Positions 35,648 through 44,665 of a DNA stretch of 64,000 bases are shown piece after piece. The notes beneath the pieces were generated by a model. The model was not told the DNA's origin, did no database searches, and saw only the letters and a program-made list of their open reading frames with translations. How positions within the stretch are numbered: the first letter of the stretch is position 1; every line of letters begins with the position of its first letter. A program made the position numbers and the translations under genes. This DNA is from DATAPD01 sp036265385 (lineage in GTDB: Bacteria; Acidobacteriota; Terriglobia; Terriglobales; Acidobacteriaceae): positions 1 through 64,000 of the forward strand of contig DATAPD010000018.1 in the NCBI GenBank assembly GCA_036265385.1. The letters run 5' to 3'.

Positions 35648-37864
35648 GTGAGAGCAGCGCTTTGGACGATGTTCGTGAGTGCAACGCTTGGCGTGGCTAC
35701 TGCGGCGGGAGCGTCTACGTATTACGTCGATGCAACGGGCGGAAATGATGCGAACAGTGGCACGTCGGTGGATGCGGCGTGGAAGACGATCGCGAAAGTG
35801 AATGGTGCGACGTTCGCAGCGGGGGACCAGATCCTGTTCAAGCGAGGCGAGGTTTGGAGAGAAAGCCTGGTGCCTCCGTCGAGTGGGGCGTCGGGCGCAC
35901 CGATCGTGTTCGATGCCTACGGCACGGGCGAGGCGCCAACGCTGACTGGGGCGCTCGATCTTCCGAGTTCGGCGTGGACGATCGATTCCGGGAATATCTG
36001 GAAAGCGCCAGTCACGGCGACAACGATGAGCTATGTGTTGTTCGGGACAGTGTGGGGACAGAAGCAGACTTCGAAAAGCGCGGTGCAGCACGATCGGGAT
36101 TTTTACCTTTCGTCAAACATGTTGTACGTGTATGCGCCGGCGGCGACGAATCCGGCGGCGTATTACGGCAGTGTGGCTGCAATGTTGATGGCCAACGGGC
36201 AGATTATTTATGTGAATGGAAAGACCTGGCTGCAGATTCAGCATTTCAAGCTGACGTACTTCGACACGTACGGGTTGAGGATCGGCGGAGCGTCGGACCA
36301 CATCACGGCGGCGAACGTGTATTCGGACGGGATCATTCCTGCGGGGCCGACACCGCACGGGTTTTATGTGAATGCGTCCGCGGCGCCCGTTGATATCAAG
36401 TTTTACAACGTTGATGCACACCGGAATTATGACGGGTTTCGGTTTTCGGGAGCGGCGAATGGGATCGTAGTGAGGAACTGCCGAGCGTATGGGAACCGGA
36501 ACTACGGGCTGGAAGACACGTCGACGGGCAGTGGAGTCAGCTATGACTACTGTCATTTTTATGGGAATGGGCTGGGAGTGTTGCCATCAACCGATGTGGC
36601 CGGCGGAGTTGCGGGGACGCACAACCTGGCGGCGTACACCGAGCCGGCGGTCGTTGGATTTCGGAAGTACCCGGCACGGATAACGCTGACGGAGGACGAT
36701 CCAGGACTGATGGATGCGGCGACGAATGATTATGTGGACAGCTGGTTGCCGCAGTTTGACTCGAGAGGCGTGCAGCCGAGCATCGCGATCGTGACTGGGT
36801 ATGACGGGACGCTGTCGATGGTGCCGAAGTTTCAGGAATGGATCAATGCAGGGCGGGACCTGAATCCGCATTCGTGGTCGCATCAGTATTTTCAATCACC
36901 GTCGGCGTTCACGATCCGCTACACGGGGACAGGTACGGCGGCGACGATGACGATTAGCGGAAACTTGCTGACGACGACGGTGGCGGGTGGTCCGGGCGGA
37001 GAGAATTTGAGTTTGAACTTGGCGAGTGCGTCCTACGACACGATGTCGGAATTGTGGTCGACGATTGCGAACAAGAGCGGGTATACGGCGGTGGCGGATC
37101 CGAATGCGAAGGGCGCGGCGCATTCAATCACGCTGGCGGATGTGACTGCGCAGGATATCAAGACGGCGGGGTACACGGTACAGATCCAGGAAAGCCGGCT
37201 GATGCCGGATGAGATGGCGTCGTCGAAGGCGTGGATGGCGGCGCACCTGACGGGGCTGCCTGCGACGTGGGTGTATGTGTATCCGGGCGGGCAGGAGGAT
37301 ACGAGCACAGAAGGGTATGCGGCGGCGGCAGGATATCGAGGGTCGCGCGGTGCGTTGTCGATGAGCGGAGTGAAGGATGTGTACGCGCGAGGAGTGAACA
37401 TCCAGAACATCACGAGCTTTGGTGTTGCGACACCGCTGCAGGGACTGACGGCGGCACAGATGGACGAGCGGATCGGAGCGCTGGTGTGGAAGGCGTCGGT
37501 GTGGGGAGCGCCGTATGGAATTTTCTGGCACACGAATGAAATGACGCCGACGGAGATTGGAAATCTGCTGGACGCGTTGATCGCGCACGGAGCGACGATC
37601 ATGACAAACACGCAACTGGCGGACTGGTTGTATGGGACGTCACAGGTGGGGACCGGGACGTTCTATACGTCGGCGGCGCCCGGAGCGGAGCCTGACCTCC
37701 GGCCGACACCGGCGTCGCCGATCGTGAATGGAGGGTTGGATTTGGGAGTCGCGTACGTGCTGGATTTGGAGGGAGTGAACCAGGCAGCGTTCGGGAGTTC
37801 CTGGGAAATGGGCGCGTATGCGGTGAAGCAGGGCGGAGGGTTTGTGGTGGTGGTGGGGCAGTGA
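35648..37864 (+). CDS. Secreted beta-helix protein with NodB-like polysaccharide deacetylase domain
   Basis: 738 residues from GTG 35648, or 731 from ATG 35669; upstream sequence is repeat-derived. Signal peptide with ALWTMFVSATLGVATAAGA. Residues about 25-320 form a right-handed beta-helix of the type starting STYYVDATGGNDANSGTS (NxANSG motif), with IQHFKLTYFDTYGLRIGGAS and NCRAYGNRNYGLED rungs. Residues about 340-650 match a NodB deacetylase: ARITLTEDDPGLMDAA (motif 1, Asp pair) and NPHSWSHQYF (motif 2, HSxxH), with WVYVYPGGQED as the later strand. A beta-rich insert lies between motifs 2 and 3. Together these suggest a secreted enzyme that binds and deacetylates a polysaccharide; activity is inferred. 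Confidence 0.72.
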   Translation: MRAALWTMFVSATLGVATAAGASTYYVDATGGNDANSGTSVDAAWKTIAKVNGATFAAGDQILFKRGEVWRESLVPPSSGASGAPIVFDAYGTGEAPTLTGALDLPSSAWTIDSGNIWKAPVTATTMSYVLFGTVWGQKQTSKSAVQHDRDFYLSSNMLYVYAPAATNPAAYYGSVAAMLMANGQIIYVNGKTWLQIQHFKLTYFDTYGLRIGGASDHITAANVYSDGIIPAGPTPHGFYVNASAAPVDIKFYNVDAHRNYDGFRFSGAANGIVVRNCRAYGNRNYGLEDTSTGSGVSYDYCHFYGNGLGVLPSTDVAGGVAGTHNLAAYTEPAVVGFRKYPARITLTEDDPGLMDAATNDYVDSWLPQFDSRGVQPSIAIVTGYDGTLSMVPKFQEWINAGRDLNPHSWSHQYFQSPSAFTIRYTGTGTAATMTISGNLLTTTVAGGPGGENLSLNLASASYDTMSELWSTIANKSGYTAVADPNAKGAAHSITLADVTAQDIKTAGYTVQIQESRLMPDEMASSKAWMAAHLTGLPATWVYVYPGGQEDTSTEGYAAAAGYRGSRGALSMSGVKDVYARGVNIQNITSFGVATPLQGLTAAQMDERIGALVWKASVWGAPYGIFWHTNEMTPTEIGNLLDALIAHGATIMTNTQLADWLYGTSQVGTGTFYTSAAPGAEPDLRPTPASPIVNGGLDLGVAYVLDLEGVNQAAFGSSWEMGAYAVKQGGGFVVVVGQ

Positions 37865-38072
37865 AGGGATTTGCGATTTCAGATTGAACATTGTTGATTG
37901 CGCGCTGCGAGACTCGAGCTACGCGCGAAGTCAAAAGGACAACCGCAAAGTACGCGAAGGTGTCGCGAAGGCCGCAAAGCCGCAGAACAGTCGTTGGTCG
38001 TTGGTCGTTGGCAGAGCGAGTTGTCGCTGATTGGTGGTCGGGAAAGATTCCAGAAGAAGAGATTCCAGAACA
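37865..38072. repeat. Intergenic repeats between two beta-helix genes
   Basis: Contains a copy of the AACCGCAAAG/CGCGAAG repeat (37941-37985), a CAGTCGTTGGTCGTTGGTCG tract (37988-38010), and a 10-base direct repeat (GATTCCAGAA) just before the next gene. Confidence 0.7.
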
Positions 38073-40898
38073 ATGAAAACAGTTTGGGTGGTTGTGGTGC
38101 TGACCGCGACAACGGTGGCGCGTGCGCAGTCGACCTGGAAGGGCGGTTCAACTGGACATGGGTCAGCGACGCATGGGGCGGCGGTGCTGGCCGCCCTGGA
38201 AAATGCATACTGCGGACCGGGAGATGTAGCCCGCTTCGGTGGCACGGATGGTCCTGCGGAGTTGCCGAGTGGGTGCGTGTATACCGCGCTGAGCGGATCG
38301 CCATCTCCAGGGGCAGTGGTATCAGCTTCAGACAGCGCGGATCTTGCGGCGAAGCTCGCGTCGGTGAGTTGTGGAGACACGATCGTGTTGACGGCTGGTG
38401 CGAAATACACCGGGCCATTCACACTTCCAGCAAAGACATGCGACCGAAATCACTGGGTCACGTTGCGGACGAGTGCGATTGGCGATGTGGCCTTTCCGAA
38501 AGAAGGAATGCGGGCGACACCATGTGAGATTGGGTTGACGTCAGTGAGTGGATATCCGGCGTATGCGTGTGCGACGCCCGGACAGAGGATGGCGACGATC
38601 GAAGCGCCAGCGGATTCGTCAGGCGGGGTGCTGAAAGCGGAGACGGGAGCGAGGTTTTATCGGCTGATTGGGTTGAACATGCAGAAGGCGCCGGGAAGTC
38701 CGAAGCTGTATCGGCGGATTGTTGATTTGAGCGATGGAGCAGATCACATCATCTTCGATCGAATCTTGTGCCATGGAGAGAACTTCGCGGGAAACGCGAC
38801 GAATGAGATGTTGGGCTGCGTTTGGGCGAACAACTCCACATACATCGCGGTAATTAATTCGTGGATGTACGACACGTACTGCATGGGATCGTGCACAGAT
38901 TCGCAGGTGTATGCGGCGGGAACAGGAACCACACAGGACGGGCCGCACAAGCTCTACAACAATCTGTTGGCCACGGGAGGAGAGAGCTGGTTATTTGGTG
39001 GGGGAGGGAATTATCCGTCAGCAACGCCGGTTTCACGCGATATCGAGATCAGGAGAAACCACAGTTTCAAGCCATTGACATGGATGCTGCCCGTGGGCGG
39101 CGACGATGGGAGTTCCAACGGAGTGCATCCGATCAACAAGAATCATGGCGAATTCAAGAATGGCGAACGTGTGCTGGTGGAATCGAACGTGATGGAGAAC
39201 AACTGGCATGGCTGGCAGACCGATCAAACGGGGAATTCGCTCCTGATCAATCCGAAGAATCAGAACAACAAAGTGAGCGTCACGGTGACGATCAGCGGAA
39301 CGTCGCTGACAGCAACGAGCGGCAGTTTCTCACCGGATATGGCGGATCGGACTGGGTGTCCGGTGGACCAGAGTGATGGAGTGCGGCGATGCCGGTTCGA
39401 GATCACCGGCCAGCCTGGGAGAAGCGATAACGGCGATGGATACAGGATCGCGAGCTACATCGATTCGACGCATGCGACGTTGACATCGGCGCCGACCGGA
39501 GGAGATGGAACGGGTGTGACCGCATATGCGTGTCACCCGGGGGATTGTCCGGATTGCTACGTGCGGAATGTGACGGCGAGGTACAACCAGATCCGAAACA
39601 CGACGAATGGGTTTCAGATCTCGACGGCGCTCTCGAGTCACTGCCTGGATGAAGCGGCGGGGATGGACAGTGTGTCGATCCATGATGTGCTGTTCGATGG
39701 ACTCGATGACAGGATGTCGAATGGAAATGGACCCAATATTCAATCGAGGGCATTTGATATCGGGAATGGCGCGCGAGCGTCGACGTTCTCCAATTTCACG
39801 GCTGCGCACAACACCGCGATCATTCTCCATGGCGGAGCGTCGAGCGTTTCCGGACTATTAAAGGAAGGCGATGCGACGAACGCTGCATATCTGAAGAACA
39901 TGACGTATCGCGACAACATTGCTTCGGGCGGGATTGTGCCAGTGCAAGGGCAAGGCAGTGTCATCGCGAGCGGGCCGCTTGCTGGATTGAATACGCACGA
40001 TTGTAAAACGCATGCGAACACGTACACGGCAGGGGGAACGGTGCCGGCGGGAAGTTTGCCGGATCCGACGCCGGTTGGAACTCCTCTGGAGGCGAACTGC
40101 ACGTGGCAGGTGACAAAGAACCTGTTTGGGATGAACCAATGGCCAAACCAGACGAATCAGAATGCGGCGAATTATCCGTATAGCAATCAGACGTGCGGGG
40201 CTAGTGGGGAGAGTTGTTTTTTGGATGGGGCGGCATTTGCGGCGGTGTTCCGGAATTTTGCGGGCGGATATTTGGGAGATTACCGGTTAGCTGCGGGGAG
40301 TCCCTACAGGGGACAGGCGAGTGACGGGCGAGATATCGGAGCTGATCTCGATGCGATCGCGTCGAAGACGGCGGGCGTGGCCGGCACTCCCTCGTACGTT
40401 CCGGTGGTGGTAACGAACGCGACCTTGCCGGCGGGTACGGTGGGCGTGACGTATCCGCAGACAACGTTAGGGGCGAACGGGAATTCACCATTCAAGGAAT
40501 GGACGTTGATCTCGGGGTCGCTGCCTTCGGGATTGACGCTGACGAGAGGTGGACGGCTGGGATGGATCGGGTGCACGCAGGTGGCGCGCAATAGCGGAGT
40601 GAGCACGTTGACGTGTCCGGAGGACATCAATGCAGGGAGTTTTGTAGTCGGACAGAGCATTAGCGTGTCGGGATTCGCGGCACCGTACGATTCGTTCAAT
40701 GGAACGTTTGTGCTGAAGAGCTTCACAACCGGAGGGTCGTTCAGCTTCGATCAGGCGGGAATCGATGTGGCGACACATGCAGTGGACGGTGTGTTGCAGG
40801 CGGCTCCGGCGACGGCGGGAAGTTTTTCTTTCACGGTGCAAGCGAGAGATGGGGCGAAGCAGGTCGGGACGAGAGCGCTGAACATTTTGGTGCAGTGA
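38073..40898 (+). CDS. Secreted beta-helix protein with C-terminal Ig-like (He_PIG-type) domain
   Basis: 941 residues from ATG 38073 with signal peptide MKTVWVVVVLTATTVARA-QS. Residues about 85-640 are beta-helix-like: SCGDTIVLTAGAKYTGPFTL, then rungs rich in Asn and Gly (DRILCHGENFAGNATNEM, RNHSFKPLTWMLPVGG, VRNVTARYNQIRNTTNGFQI). The C-terminus holds a putative Ig domain (LPAGTVGVTYPQTTLGANG ... SGSLPSGLTLTRGGRLGW ... GSFSFTVQARDGAKQVGTRA) split by an insert of about 90 residues. Cysteines occur in close pairs, fitting an exported protein. This is the third of three consecutive large exported beta-helix genes; a carbohydrate ligand is inferred. Confidence 0.72.
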   Translation: MKTVWVVVVLTATTVARAQSTWKGGSTGHGSATHGAAVLAALENAYCGPGDVARFGGTDGPAELPSGCVYTALSGSPSPGAVVSASDSADLAAKLASVSCGDTIVLTAGAKYTGPFTLPAKTCDRNHWVTLRTSAIGDVAFPKEGMRATPCEIGLTSVSGYPAYACATPGQRMATIEAPADSSGGVLKAETGARFYRLIGLNMQKAPGSPKLYRRIVDLSDGADHIIFDRILCHGENFAGNATNEMLGCVWANNSTYIAVINSWMYDTYCMGSCTDSQVYAAGTGTTQDGPHKLYNNLLATGGESWLFGGGGNYPSATPVSRDIEIRRNHSFKPLTWMLPVGGDDGSSNGVHPINKNHGEFKNGERVLVESNVMENNWHGWQTDQTGNSLLINPKNQNNKVSVTVTISGTSLTATSGSFSPDMADRTGCPVDQSDGVRRCRFEITGQPGRSDNGDGYRIASYIDSTHATLTSAPTGGDGTGVTAYACHPGDCPDCYVRNVTARYNQIRNTTNGFQISTALSSHCLDEAAGMDSVSIHDVLFDGLDDRMSNGNGPNIQSRAFDIGNGARASTFSNFTAAHNTAIILHGGASSVSGLLKEGDATNAAYLKNMTYRDNIASGGIVPVQGQGSVIASGPLAGLNTHDCKTHANTYTAGGTVPAGSLPDPTPVGTPLEANCTWQVTKNLFGMNQWPNQTNQNAANYPYSNQTCGASGESCFLDGAAFAAVFRNFAGGYLGDYRLAAGSPYRGQASDGRDIGADLDAIASKTAGVAGTPSYVPVVVTNATLPAGTVGVTYPQTTLGANGNSPFKEWTLISGSLPSGLTLTRGGRLGWIGCTQVARNSGVSTLTCPEDINAGSFVVGQSISVSGFAAPYDSFNGTFVLKSFTTGGSFSFDQAGIDVATHAVDGVLQAAPATAGSFSFTVQARDGAKQVGTRALNILVQ

Positions 40899-41170
40899 CG
40901 CTTTTGCCGATGTTCGAAAAGCTTTTAACCGCAAAGAGCGCGAAGGTTCGCAAAGTTCGCAAAGGGGCCGAGTGGTTGCGGCGGCGGAGTAGCGAACTCA
41001 CGGATGGTCCTTGGATGTGCCTAACCGGTAGGGGTCCTTTGACTGCGTTCGGCTTCGCCTCACTCCGCTCAGGATGACAGCTTAAAAAGCAGGTCCTTCG
41101 CTCGCAGAAAGCGCTCGCTCAGGATGACAGCGGTGGAAAGCAGGTCCTTCGCTTCGCTCAGGATGACAAC
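40899..41170. repeat. Intergenic repeat block closing the beta-helix gene series
   Basis: Contains a copy of the TTAACCGCAAAG/CGCGAAG repeat (40925-40964), nearly the same as that at 31265, then three CGCTCAGGATGACA units, two of which also carry GCAGGTCCTTCGCT (about 41041-41168). The last unit supplies the stop codon of the leftward gene ending at 41158. Confidence 0.75.
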
Positions 41171-43518
41171 ACTTTAAAGGATGAAGCTCTTCCGGCGCGA
41201 GAGTAGGTCAAAGAAAAGAGCAAGGCAAGGAGATAAGCGAGAGCGCCGGAGGCGAGGGTGATATTCAGTCCGAAGTGGATGGCAATGACCATCGCGAGGA
41301 CGGAGCCGAGGACGCTGGAAGCGGCGTTCATGGCCCAGGCCCATTCGATGGAGTTGTTGTCAGATCGATCTGCGAGAGCCCGGAGGCCGGTGGGGAATGG
41401 CATCCCCATGACTACGCCAAGCGGGATGAGAAGAACGGCGCTGACGAGCAATTTCAGGAGAAACGGAAGTCCGACAAGCGCATTCAGAATCGCGGGTAAC
41501 GCGAAAACGTAAATGATGATGATGGCGATTGCGAAGGAAAGAGGACGCCAGGCGGAAGATGAGTGGGAGAGCCATCGGCGAGACAGGAGACTGCCTGCAC
41601 CACTCGAAAGCAGCATAAGAAAGATGACGACGGTGAGAGCGTACGTGGGATGTCCGAGGAAGAGAACGAAGCGCTGGATGAAGGCGATTTCGACCAGGAT
41701 GTAAGCGAGTCCAACGGCGATGAAGTAGAGCAGGTGGCGCGATTTGTGGCCGCGGCGGCGTGTGGACTTGAGCAGCAATGGAACGATCAGAAAGGCGAGA
41801 ACGGCGGCAATGGAGATGACGAATACCATGCCGAGAACGGCGACGCCGAGATTGACTTTCCAATCGATGCCTTGTTGGAGGCCTTCATCGTTCAAGATCT
41901 GGCTGGTTTTTAGAGTGAAGAAGAAGAAGGGATCGTTGTCGGTTACAGGTGCGACGTTATAAGGATAGGACTGAGCGAACGCCCAAGGGTTATTGCTGGC
42001 GATAAGAGCAGAGAACGGGTTGTTCGTCGGCGAAGAAGGAAGATAGAGAGCGTTGAGATTGTCGTGGCTGCCGAGATGATTGGTAACTACTTGCTCCTCT
42101 TCGCGAGTGAAGGGAGATTTCTTGGCGAGCACGACAACGGGGATGCCGTCTTCATCGAGCGGGCCCTCTGAAACGACGATGAAGTGACGAGCTGGATTGG
42201 AAACTCCGAGCTGATGTAGCGCTTCGGTCGCGACTGAAATTACACGCAGGGCTTCGCGAGGCTCACGAAACTCCCAGCGTGTGATGGCGACCATGCCTTC
42301 GGGATTCAGATGTTCGAAATATTGGCGAAATGCTTCGACGGTGTAGAGGCTGTTCTCGCTGAGAGCGAAGGCGCCGGCGGCGGTCGAAGCCCAGGTGTCC
42401 ACCAGAGTCATTTGGACGACATCGAATTGCTGAGATGCGTTGCGGACGAAAGAACGGCCGTCGGTCACGTGAATGTGAACCTCAGGCTGCGAGTAGAGGT
42501 GGTACGCGTAATCGGCGTAGCGACCGCGCATGATGTCATTGGCAATGATGGGATTGATTTCGATTCCAGTGACGTTCGGACTGCCATTGGCGACGGCACG
42601 CAGCACGTCGACGCCTCCGCCGGGACCGATGATCGCGTAAGAGCCATGCGGACGAAGAATGTTGGCGAGAGACGGCACTGCGGACATCAGATTTCGTTGC
42701 CAGTCGGTGTCCTGCCAGTGGTGCGGATCGACATTCATGATGTAGGTAGAAGCGTCGGCATCGATGACGATGGCTTTGGCGCCTCCCTGGCGATCGACTT
42801 CGACGCGCGAAATGGCATTCCATTTCGCGAATTCGACCCAGTCGCGGCTGCGGACGAGTCCTTTAGCGTAGACGATGTCCATGAGACGGCCGGAGTGGTT
42901 GAAGGCGATGAGGAGAAGCAGAATCACTGGCACAAGAAGCTGAAGACGGAAGCGAGTGAACTTTCGTTTCCAGAGAATGGCTGTGAAGCCGGAGACACAG
43001 GCCGCAAAGAGCACGGTGTTGGGGCCACCGATGAGATTGAGTATTGGAACGATGGTGAGACAAGCGGCAGCGCCTCCGACAAGGTCGGCACCATAGAGGC
43101 GGGTGATGTGGCGGCTCTCGCGAGCGAAGACGACTGAAAAAAGCAGTCCCGTAAAGAAGAATGGGACGGCAGCAGCGAGATACATCGCGGTGAGGCGAAG
43201 GAAATTCAATCGAGAAATTTCAAGGGACACAGGGACGCGCAGCACGACGATGAGAGCGAAGACAATCGCGGCCGCGTTCATGGTGCAGAGTTCAGCTGCG
43301 AGACGGAAGGTCTCGAATTTCTGGAGCCATTGGCGCGCAATGTAAGCAAAGACGCCGCCGGCGCCCAGGCCGAGCAATGCTATGGAAATGGCCAGAAAGG
43401 CGAAGTGATAGAAGAGCACGACCGAGAAAAGGCGAGTGAGTGCGAGTTCAAGTAGCAAAGCCGTGAAACTTGTGAGTGCGACGGGGAGAAGGAGAGATCG
43501 GTCTGTTGGATTCGTCAT
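41158..43518 (-). CDS. Polytopic membrane protein with spermidine synthase-like methyltransferase-fold domain
   Basis: 786 residues. The first 215 or so hold about six transmembrane helices (SFTALLLELALTRLFSVVLF is typical of membrane-embedded SpeE-like proteins). The central part is a Rossmann-like spermidine-synthase domain with YAIIGPGGGVDVLRAVANG, VTGIEINPI and DGRSFVRN, binding S-adenosyl substrates in homologs. A second bundle of about seven helices ends the protein. Such fused proteins are widespread in soil bacteria, and most have no proven activity. The stop codon lies in an intergenic repeat unit, so the C-terminus may have been altered by repeat insertion. It is separated by 112 bases from acpS. 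Confidence 0.85.
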   Translation of the reverse strand: MTNPTDRSLLLPVALTSFTALLLELALTRLFSVVLFYHFAFLAISIALLGLGAGGVFAYIARQWLQKFETFRLAAELCTMNAAAIVFALIVVLRVPVSLEISRLNFLRLTAMYLAAAVPFFFTGLLFSVVFARESRHITRLYGADLVGGAAACLTIVPILNLIGGPNTVLFAACVSGFTAILWKRKFTRFRLQLLVPVILLLLIAFNHSGRLMDIVYAKGLVRSRDWVEFAKWNAISRVEVDRQGGAKAIVIDADASTYIMNVDPHHWQDTDWQRNLMSAVPSLANILRPHGSYAIIGPGGGVDVLRAVANGSPNVTGIEINPIIANDIMRGRYADYAYHLYSQPEVHIHVTDGRSFVRNASQQFDVVQMTLVDTWASTAAGAFALSENSLYTVEAFRQYFEHLNPEGMVAITRWEFREPREALRVISVATEALHQLGVSNPARHFIVVSEGPLDEDGIPVVVLAKKSPFTREEEQVVTNHLGSHDNLNALYLPSSPTNNPFSALIASNNPWAFAQSYPYNVAPVTDNDPFFFFTLKTSQILNDEGLQQGIDWKVNLGVAVLGMVFVISIAAVLAFLIVPLLLKSTRRRGHKSRHLLYFIAVGLAYILVEIAFIQRFVLFLGHPTYALTVVIFLMLLSSGAGSLLSRRWLSHSSSAWRPLSFAIAIIIIYVFALPAILNALVGLPFLLKLLVSAVLLIPLGVVMGMPFPTGLRALADRSDNNSIEWAWAMNAASSVLGSVLAMVIAIHFGLNITLASGALAYLLALLFSLTYSRAGRASSFKVLSS

Positions 43519-43630
43519 GCGTGGCGAAATGGATTGGACAGGATAGCAGAGAATCAGCAGTCAGCATTCAGCACTCAGCATGCAACGTGAAATGTTTATG
43601 GAGTTGCGCGCTGCCATGCAAATTCTGGCA

Positions 43631-44008
43631 TCAACTTTCCAGAATCACGTTGGCGAGAGCTTGCTCAGCGGTATGGGTCAGGGAGAGAGCGATATTTTTC
43701 GTGCCGAGGCGTGCGGCGATGTCGGCGGCGGTGCCGTGGAATTTGATGGTGGGGCGCTGTCCTTTGGGACGGACGACTTCGATGTCGCGCCAACGGACGC
43801 CGTGACTCCATCCGGTGCCGAGGGCCTTCATGCCGGCTTCTTTAGCGGCAAAGCGCGCGGCGTAGCTTTCGAATCGTGAAGCCTTCGCATCGCAATAAGC
43901 GATCTCGCCGGCGGTGAAGACACGATGAAGAAAGCGATCGCCGAAGCGCTCGATGGATTGGCGAATGCGAGGAACTTCGGCAATGTCGACCCCGGTGCCT
44001 AGGATCAT
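43631..44008 (-). CDS. acpS: Holo-[acyl-carrier-protein] synthase
   Basis: 125 residues, the normal length. Begins ILGTGVDIAEVPRI, with the magnesium ligand Asp8, and contains ARFAAKEAGMKALGTGW with the second acidic ligand. Ends SLTHTAEQALANVILE. It transfers the 4'-phosphopantetheine of CoA to acyl carrier protein in the cytoplasm and is usually essential. It lies on the minus strand with other host genes, between two phage-like regions. Confidence 0.95.
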   Translation of the reverse strand: MILGTGVDIAEVPRIRQSIERFGDRFLHRVFTAGEIAYCDAKASRFESYAARFAAKEAGMKALGTGWSHGVRWRDIEVVRPKGQRPTIKFHGTAADIAARLGTKNIALSLTHTAEQALANVILES

Positions 44009-44036
44009 GAAAGTCAGGCTACAGGCTGCAGGCGTC

Positions 44037-44120
44037 AGGGTTCAAGTCAGTCGTCAGTGGTCGGTGGTCAGTGGCTAGTGGTCAGTCAAAACAATCAATG
44101 ACCGGCGGACAGTGATCAGC
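44037..44120. repeat. Degenerate GTCAGTGGTCAGTGG simple repeat
   Basis: Tandem variants of GTCAGTGGTCGGTGGTCAGT fill the gap between acpS and the DUF488 gene. The same family appears upstream of 43560 and at 28931-29062. No open frame or hairpin with a T-tract is seen. Confidence 0.55.
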
Positions 44121-44134
44121 ATAGAAGTCGCACT

Positions 44135-44665
44135 TCAGAAGAGGAGGTCGGCGCGGTAGAGAAGTTGTCCGTTGATCAGACGTGCTTCACGCGTGAGTCG
44201 GTGAGGACGGGCGGGGCCTTCGGCATCGATGTGTAGGACCTCGTGTCCGTGCGCAACGAGCCAGTCGGAAACGAGCATGCGATGGCAATGGAAGTAAACG
44301 CGCTCCGCACACATGTAAGCGGTGCGGGATTGTGATGCAAGATCGAGAAGACGGTGCATGGCCGCCTGGAATTCTTCAGTGAGCATGTAGTCGGCGTAAT
44401 TGCGAAAGCTTGAGTTACGAAGGGCGATGTTGGGTGATTCCGAGAGAATCTTCTTTCGATAGCCGCCAAGTTCTTTCATCCAGACATATTGAATGCCATC
44501 TTTGGGGAGATCGAGTTCGAGCGATTCGCGGCTGAAGTGCGGGAGACGGCGCGATGCGGGGAAGGCACGGATATCGACAAGAGTTTGGATCTGGTGAGCT
44601 TGTAGGGCGGAAACGAGTTCGGCGAGCGTGCGGGTGGAATGGCCGATCGTGAAGAGAGGGTTCAA
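44135..44665 (-). CDS. DUF488 family protein
   Basis: 176 residues from a TTG at 44665 overlapping the selA stop (TTGA). The frame is open far upstream, but that part is antisense-like sequence within selA. Hallmarks of DUF488 are FTIGHSTRTLAELVSAL at the start, LVDIRAFPASRRLPHF, and the cysteine-containing segment TAYMCAERVYFHCHRMLVSD, with a GHEVLHI strand after it. The family's biochemical role is not settled; the conserved CAE..CHR residues suggest a catalytic or metal site. Overlap with selA implies co-translation, but a functional link to selenium metabolism is only inference. Confidence 0.82.
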   Translation of the reverse strand: MNPLFTIGHSTRTLAELVSALQAHQIQTLVDIRAFPASRRLPHFSRESLELDLPKDGIQYVWMKELGGYRKKILSESPNIALRNSSFRNYADYMLTEEFQAAMHRLLDLASQSRTAYMCAERVYFHCHRMLVSDWLVAHGHEVLHIDAEGPARPHRLTREARLINGQLLYRADLLF

